Below are positions 35,501 to 44,500 of a stretch of DNA of 64,000 nt, one piece after another; positions within the stretch are counted from its first letter, which is position 1, and every line of letters starts with the position of its first letter. The notes under the pieces were generated by a model, which saw only the letters and a list, made by a program, of their open reading frames with translations, ran no database searches and had not been told where the DNA came from. The DNA is from Dichetophora obliterata (taxonomy: Eukaryota; Arthropoda; Insecta; Diptera; Sciomyzidae), in NCBI GenBank assembly GCA_963920525.1, contig OY986435.1, positions 262,944,962 to 263,008,961 on the forward strand, given 5' to 3'. The translations under genes and the position numbers were made by a program.

Positions 35501-38500
35501 ACAAAATACATTTGAAAAGAAAACGTTGACTTGATTTACATAGCGACAGTCAATTTGTAAACCAGACATGTTCGATTTGGTTTTCTGTCCGAACTATAGA
35601 GGTAAAATATCAAAAATGTCCGAAGTGTAGAGATGTCTGTATTACTGGGAAGTCCGGTATTGCGAGTGTCCGGATTAGCGAGATTATACTGTATATGAAC
35701 ACGAAAAAATTAATAAAATTAAAACTTATTTTTGAGATCATGTTAAGAAAAGCTAATCCTATTTTTTAGTGGCGGTCGTAGCCTAGTGGGTAGAGTGCGT
35801 GGCCCCTAAGCTAAAGAATCGCGGTATCCCGGGTTCAATTCCCAGCTCAGACAGAATGTTATTTCAATTGAATTAATTTTTCTGTTCGGTCGTCACCTCT
35901 CTGCAGACAATGGCAAACCTCGGAGAGTAAAAATTGCCATGTAAAGCTTCTTGATAACATAAGCCGTTTGGAGAGTCGACATAAACTCTCGACATTAAAC
36001 TTGTGTTCAAACATTTAATAACACGCACAACACAATTGATCAACAGACGCTCGGTCAAAGTCCTTTATAGGGCTGAAATGGCCAATTTATTTATTTATTT
36101 TTTATCCTATTTTTTATGCTATTATTACTATAGTATTGTGTTGTGATAAAAACAAAAACAATTCAGTTATTTTAGGTTATGGGCAAATGCCTTTTAACAT
36201 TAAAATTAAAAAATTACTTTGGAATATTTCTGAAAACCGTAAGATTTCGTCACCTGAGAAAATAAATGTCGTTTGTGAAAATTCTCACTTTTGAGATTAT
36301 TGAGAAAAAGGGGCTATAAATTCTAAAAAAATAGCGGTAAACCACAAAAATTTCGTAACCTATTGTGAAATGTGACTGCAAATAGGTCTGAGTTTCTAAA
36401 GAATTTTGCTCTGCTAGATTTGGAATTATAACCCCTTTTTCTCAATAGCCTCAAAAGTGAAAATTTTCACATACGACATCTATTCTCTCAAGCGACGATT
36501 TTTCAAACCAGCCTAAAAAATTTTTTACTACAAACAAATTTTTGTTACTCTCCCCCCACCCATGCTGTTCTTCACGTGGTGAACCATCTTCTGCCTTTAC
36601 TTGATCCCTTTCGTTGTTCAGGGAATGCTTCTATAAACTGTACAATCCATCGATAACAATAAATGCGTAGATGGCAATCTCTTGAAAGAGCCATGTTACT
36701 CCAAGAGTGGGGCCAACCTTCTTAACCACCGTGTCAACAACCTCCTTTGTTTTTGCACCAGCTGTCTTGCTGCGCACAACCAAGGACTATGCCTCAACCG
36801 GCTTTGCCTGCTGAGCAGCTGGCAAGGACACAGGTAGAACAGGCTGTGCCACCGGAAGAGCGGTCGTCAATGCGCTACTCTGAACGCCTACAACAGGAAA
36901 CGGACTATCTTTCATTGCCTGAAACAGCTCCAGACGTCCATACAGCCGCTCATTTTCAAGAGTGACCTCTAAAATCATTTCTTCATAGCAACTAGCAACC
37001 ACAGTAAACGCCTGGAAATGCTCACCTCTCATTCCACATTCGGGTGCTACTTTAAATAGGTCACCCGAAATTAATTTAATTTTTCTGACATTATCCATGT
37101 TTCTTACCACAGGTTGCTTACCTTTCTTGTTCACAGCCTTCTCCGCCAATTCTGGAAGCTTGGACGAAGCTTTAACAGCGTCTTTTGCTTTTGGGGTCTT
37201 ATCCACCATTGAACTAGCAGAGTTAGACCGTATGAATCAACGAACTCCTTTTATAGCCTTTCCCTTTCCAACAGAAATATTGGACTTATCCAGCTTTAGG
37301 TCCTTTAAATTTCGACGTTCTATCTCCATAGGCTCCTAACCTAAACTAAGCCTATGGAAACCCAGGTCCACATTTACCATCAACTAACACTAAGTGAGGC
37401 CATTTTATACCCAAACTAATACCAATTAAAAGTTTTCCTGAAGCAGAAAATAGAACAATAAAAACCCTACACAATCCAGAAACGTAAGCTCGTCAATTAG
37501 ACCCTGATATCCATCACAAAGTTAAAAGTCCAACAGTTTGAGAGTCACTACAACCAACAGTTCAAAAGTCATTAGAGTAACAGTTTGAAAGTCACAAGAG
37601 TAACAGTTTGAAATTCACTAGAGTAACAGTTTGATTAGCACTGGAATAAATCGAATCCAAGAAGTTTGAGAAGCACTGGAGTAATTACACAATCTACTTT
37701 GTGGAAGCAATATAATAATCAGTGTCAAGCTTATTGACGAAAGCTACTCGCTGTCTGTATTGATGACGAATTCTACTCGCTGCCTTGAAGACAAAAGCTA
37801 CGCGCTGTCTTGATGACGAAGCTACTCGCTGCAGTGATGACGCAAACCAAAGGTTTACCTTCTACCAAAAATCGCTCAACGCACCTAACGAAGTTTTCAC
37901 TTCAAAAAATAAAAAAAAAATTCTTTGGATTGGGCAAGAATTTTTGTATACAACTTTTTTTAGAAGGATTTATGTATAATATAGTAAGTTTGTTTTCCAA
38001 GTGATCAAATTAAAAAATCTTAAATGCGCTAGCACGGCGATCCACTCCCGGGTTCGGTCCCTGGTGGTGGCATCACAAGAATTTCTGATTAAGCCTGTAG
38101 CAGGGCCGAAATTGCAATAAAATCAGCTGTATTCCTTTTCATATTGAAAAATGTTGTTATTGTTTTTTTTCTTTGGAAAAAATTCTTTAGAGCAATTAAT
38201 TGTTCTAACCTCTGACCTAAAGCTCAATAAACGATTTTAAACTTTCAAACAACAAAAATTTGTATAAAAAATCAAGAATGATTTAAACTATGAAACATTT
38301 AGAATTTGTATTTAAATTACAGAAAATTAACAAAATCTTCTCTAGTGTTTCTGGCGTGACTTTACTGGCGTTACGTTATTTACATAAATTTCCACTGTAG
38401 TTTCATTGGGTAATTAAGCAATTAGGTAGTTAAGTAATTATGCAATTTAATAATTAAAAAACAAATTCAATATATTTTTATTTCCTTGCCTCAACAATTT

Positions 38501-41500
38501 TTTCACTATCTTTATCCAATGCCTTCTATTTTTACTAAAACGAAACATTTACGAAAAAAAATTACATTTGTGAAGCAGTGCAGACGATTTGATCATTATG
38601 GTAAATGAATTTATGTATAAATTGCTTAAATCGATAAAATTAAAATGTTTCTCTTAGATAATATCATAAAATAATAAGTTTTTTATAAGTTTTAATTTTT
38701 TTGTCACTGTAGACTTTTCTGTGGAAATGATATGAATTTGCCGTAGTTTTTGTGTTTTCAAATCTATCAACGAAATTTTATGATAAATAGCATTTTCCTG
38801 CAAGTTTCTTTGGACAAGATTTGTTTTAGACCTAATTCTTTGGAGAAAAATAGTCAGTTTTTAATTACTTCATTTAATTTTACTGTATTATTTTTACTGT
38901 ACTTCTGCATAGATATACGTTGTAGATTAGGGCTGCCATAAGTCAATAGCACTTGACCGGGACAACTTTACACATTTTTTTATTCCACAGAAACACAAAT
39001 ACGCAATTTTAATATTATAAATTGTCGTTTATTAAAAAAAACAAAAATCAATATAACTCACAGGTCCAAATAGTATGTATGTAATACATACGTACATAAT
39101 TTATAAATCTTATAACAAAAAGAAAGAAACTTGAATTCAGTCAATGAGTTAAAAAAAATATTAAGGGTATTCACTTCACTGCTGAAATTTCCGAATTGCT
39201 GAAATTTACGAAAACTTCAGCGCAATTGTTGTTTTGGTTTTCCGAAGTTTGCTTAAATTAAATCACCTATTGAGTTGATGAAAAATAATCGTCGGAAATT
39301 TACGTAGAAAAGACGTGTTCAGTAATCATAAACAAATCTGTTTAATGAGTGTAAGTCGTTGTGAATATGATAATTTCGATAAGAAGAAGAGCATCTGTCA
39401 AATCCTACCTAAGAGCTGATGCAATGTATGCGAGCAAGAACAAAATCATCATTAATTCTATGTAATTTAGTAGCCGATCATGTAATTTAGTTTTGCTACT
39501 TTTTTTGTCAAAATTTTTCTATTAAAAGACAGAAAGCACAAGTTTTTTAACATAATTATATGTTTTGGTAACAAGCCCACCAACGAAATAAAGCAATGGC
39601 GATTTTAAGCTTGACACATGCATGTGAAAAAAACAAAACTTTACAAACGGTCGCTCTCTTTAACATGTCGGAAATTTTAGATTTCTGAAATTTCAGCAAT
39701 GAAATGAATAGCCCTATTGTTTGGACTAAGTCAAAATAAAGGTTTGACCCGATCATATTTTGCAGACTTTTTTGATTCATCAAGAACATGCTTTCGAGTT
39801 TTAATATTTTTTATAAAATTCTGTGCACGTCAAAGAATAATTAAAATTGCATTGCATAATGTTTTCCAAGGTGGTTATGTTGAGGAAAGAAACTACCTTA
39901 CTAAATTGCGAGAAGTCCAGTGAAAATACTCGCTCCATTTCCCTTGTGCCCTATATTCAACAAGTTTATTTTCGCTCCTGGAATTCAGAATTTAAAAAAA
40001 AATAGTTCCATTTTCATTGATTTGCACGCATTTGCGCATTTTTTACTGATACACTTTTAATTTTTTCTTCAATATTTTTAACCGGGACGTATGGCAGCCC
40101 TATTGTAGATAAATCTTGACCAAAGAGACTAAAACTTTTTTTTATCATAAAAAATCTCGACCAAAGAGAGACTTTTTTATCTAAAAAAAAAAAAGTATAT
40201 ATAAAATTAACTATTTGAAAATCCCTCTGTAAATTTGTTGGCCAGTTCTGCTTCCTATCGGCAAACAAAAAACCTTTTGAAATATGTCATAATTCTAAAG
40301 AAAAATTTTCCGAAGTGGAAAAAGATCCAAAAAATAAAACTTTTTAGGACATAAAAAACACCTTTGCACCGCAAGTCAGATATTCATCGACTTCCTTACT
40401 TTGAATTAATTTTTTGAGCACTTTTACTCATGGGAAAAATCTGGAGTTTATTTTATTTTGTGCTAAATTAAATTAAGAATAATCAGAAAAAAATCAATTT
40501 TTTAACATATTCAAGTAGCAACCTCCCTAAGTTCTTCTTTTTGTGTTGATAATAAAAAATTCTAATGCGGTTCTTAGATGCGGATGCGTACAAAAAAATA
40601 TAAATAATGCGTATGACGATCAGGATGCGGATGTCAAATTCTTGCGGATGCTCCTCGGATACGGATGCCGATGTGAATGCGCATGTGGAGCTTCGTCACA
40701 TCCCTATTAATATCTATTTAAATATATAAACAAACCTATGTATATATATATTATATCTGAACCCTCTATTTTAACTGCGTTTACGGGTACTCTTTACCCG
40801 ACTACGGCGAAGCAGCCGGAGCGGTATATGTGTTTGACCGGTATGCATTTGTGTACATATGTATGTACAGTCACACAGATATATATATGTACCCCCCTCA
40901 AAAACTTTTTTCTGACCAAAGTATAAGCTTTCCTTACAAAAAAATTATATTGGATAAATCTGTACTTAAAATAAATTAAAACGATAGGTAACAATTTCAG
41001 AAACAAACGATTTATTAAAAAAAAAAACACAGATTTTCATTTTTCGCAACGCAGAAAAGTATACATATGTACTTCTTAAAAAATGTTTAATGGAAACAAA
41101 AATAAAGAAAAATTTAGTATTTTGTTGGTCCGCCATTGTTTTCTAAAACTGCGCTCAATCTGTTTTTAATCGAAAATACTAGTTTTGTTGTTGTTTGCAT
41201 TGTAATTTTCGACCATTCTTTCATAAGTGCATTTTTAAGATCATGTTTGTTTTTTATTGTCCTTTTTCGAACATGGCGGTCCAACTCATCCCACAAATTT
41301 TCGATGGGGTTCAAGTCCGGCGACTGGGGAGGAGAATGTAGCTGCTTTGGTACATTGTACAGCAACCACTTTATGCACCAATTCCATCAAACTTTGTTGG
41401 AGTAGGTTCAAATATACGAACCGATCCATGGTTATGTCAATAAACACTAAGTTTCCTACCCCAGTTGCCGACATGCAACCCCATACCAATACCGATCCTC

Positions 41501-44500
41501 CTCCATGCTTTATTGTCTTAATTAAATTTTTCGGAAGGAGTGCCTCGTACTTTTTGCGCCAAACCTTCTGCTTGCACAATCACATCCGAATAGCTTGAAT
41601 TTGCTCTCATCGCTGAACACAACGTTCTTCCAAAACGTTTCATCTATATCAAAATTCAGCTTTGCAAAGTTAATACCTTTTTTCATATTATTAGCACTAA
41701 TAAACGGTTTTTTCGCGGAATGTGGCTATGAAATCCACTTTTCCTTAATACATTTCGCATTGTTTCCGGGTGTACAATAAAAATTTCGGCATTTTCCATA
41801 TCTTTAGCTATGTCTATTGCTGTTTTTTTTCTATTTTTTTTTTTTTTGATTTAAGTTAGTATATGTCTTTTTACACGTGTGTCAATTTTTGGAGGGTGAC
41901 CGCATCTGGGTTTGTTTTTCAGTGATTTGGTTTCATTATAATTTTTAATCACTGTTTGTACACTCGACTTTGACCTCCAACTATATTTGCGATTTCCCGT
42001 AAAGATTTTCCATTTTTTCTATGCTTGATCAGCACTTGATCAGAAAGTGGTTAATATAAGACTAGAAGTCATAACTGTCCGTTAAAAAAATATACATTCA
42101 TCATGCGATCGCTTTCTCTTTAAATAACAGTTAAATGAAACTCTCGTATGTATACTTTTCTGTGTTGCAAAAAATGATGTTATATAAATTTAAATAGTAA
42201 ATGACTTACAACCAACTATTTTCCAATACCTTTTATTCAAGTTTTTTGCAAAAAATATTCCTGTAATTTTTTTTGTTTAAGTAAGTTTAAACTTTGGTCA
42301 GAAATGAGATTTTGAGGGGGTACGTATATTTATCTGTCTGACTGTATGTTCATCTGTTTCATTCTCACTTGTAAACTACTTTTACTACTGTAACTACTAT
42401 TATGTATAGTTGGAAGCGTTTTGATAGTCTGCTAGGATATGTGACGTCACACTAAATTTAATATAGCGCCCTCTAAGGGAAATAAAGTAATGAACTAAAA
42501 ACAATTTATTTAGTGGCATAAGTAAATGAGGTATGGTTAGAAACATTTTGATCGTCCGCCCTCTTTTTTTACCCCCAACATTTCTTCAAAACATATCCAC
42601 CCATATTAGTCTCTCCTTAATGGGTCTATTTACAAAAAACACAAAAAAAAAGGAAAGTTTGGAACATATTTCATAGCTCCCCCGGGGTGAGCCTCAAAAG
42701 GGTCGAAAATAATAAGCTAGTCCTATTATTTTTCAGGCCCAACATTTTTTTTGAACACTCCCACACCTTATCCGCTTATCTCCCGGGGTTTTCCGACAAA
42801 TTCACAAAAGATAGTAACCTACGCTTAAAGTTACCATTGTGTTTTCTACGCAAACGTTATAATAATGTTAGGCCTGTCGTTTGAACGGTGCAGAAAGATA
42901 ATGTGTGTGCTAATTTTAAATATGATCACTTAAATATTACACTTAATGGTACACTAAAATAGCATATTTATTTTCGTTTAATTCTACTGATTTAAACTAA
43001 CGCTAAATCAAAACCAACTATTAGATTAAAATAATTCTCACAACTGAACTATATAAAGCAAAAACAAATCAAATGCGAGAAAAAAAGATCTTTACTCACC
43101 ACATTAAACCAAGATGGAAACGTATAGCGTTGATCATCATTGCCAAAAATCAAAACATTCTTATACTTCGAATTCTTGATGGTGGGTCCAAGATGTTCGC
43201 TCAACCAAGTTGCCTGAAATGCAAAGATATCATGAGTTTGTTCATTAAGAAAAAGTTCAGATTGCACTCTTAATTGCAACACATTTCAGCCAACTGTAAA
43301 GTTCCTGCCATTCCATTCCGCAATATCACAAAAACACTTGTGATCACAGTCACAGCAAAGATAAAAAAAATGTATGCGTGTGTACCTGACTCTGCGGTGT
43401 CCAGCCCAGACTCATGAAATGTACGAAGAACCAACCGATGACTCCGTTCAATGGCTCATTACCAGTGGAAATTGCCCAAATCGGGGTATTTTTAGCATCC
43501 ATTAATTCAAGAAATCTGAGTGGAATAAAAAGAAGAAAAAGCGTGGAGCAGCTTGAAAAAATATTCATTCTTAAGAATTGTAAGAAAGTATGAGGAGAGG
43601 GGGGAGGGTGGAAGACAGACCAAAGATGTGACGAGTTTGCTCTTAATTAAAAATAAATCTCGCAGGAATGCTATTTAAAGAACGCACCTCAGATGATAAT
43701 CGGCCCATGCCTGATAGAATTCAGGCTTAAGATGACTAAAGCCAGTCCATCGATTGTTTGACTTCATCCAAGTTGGTGGGCTCCATGCCGCAGCCATAAT
43801 TTTAATTTTATTCACTTCAGCTACCTCCTTCAGGCGTTCCACCTGTTGTAGTTTCAAATTATCACGCTCATCGAGTTGCGTAAAGTTACTGAGTTTGGCA
43901 TCATCACGTGGCTGCTCATTGTAGGCCCAGGGCTCCAAGTCGAAATCACAACCTCCAATAGTCATGCGCAACATGTTAAAGGCAATGCCATCTTCGCCAA
44001 AATATGATCTGTACAAAATAAAAATATATAACTATAGAATAATATGTGAGTACAAAAAACTAAGAATAGCTTCCTACCTGTACACATGATCCTGCAGCGG
44101 CTGCTCTACTTGATGCAAAACATGCGATACAGCACCTGTAAAGGCGCCACCAAAGCCACTTATTGTCTGGTACTTAATATTGCGATTAATGTTTAGACGC
44201 ACGGTGCGCGCTGGCTGATCTTTGATTGAGGTTAGATCGAAAAAAGCTGTAAAATTAATAAAAATGTTCTTGTTATTCGAAAAAGGGAACATTTCAACAA
44301 TAGCGGCAACTCTAATTTTTAATTTTTTTTTTTGCAGATTATATGGATTTTGGCCTCCTACCTCCAAATCTGAACTCTTAAAAAGTTATGAATGGATTTT
44401 CATGTTTGATACCTCGTTGAATAGGTACTCGTATTACTTTTTTTTTTTTGATACACATAGTGCGGAACACTAAAAAAACACAGCAAGATTTGTAGGCTAT

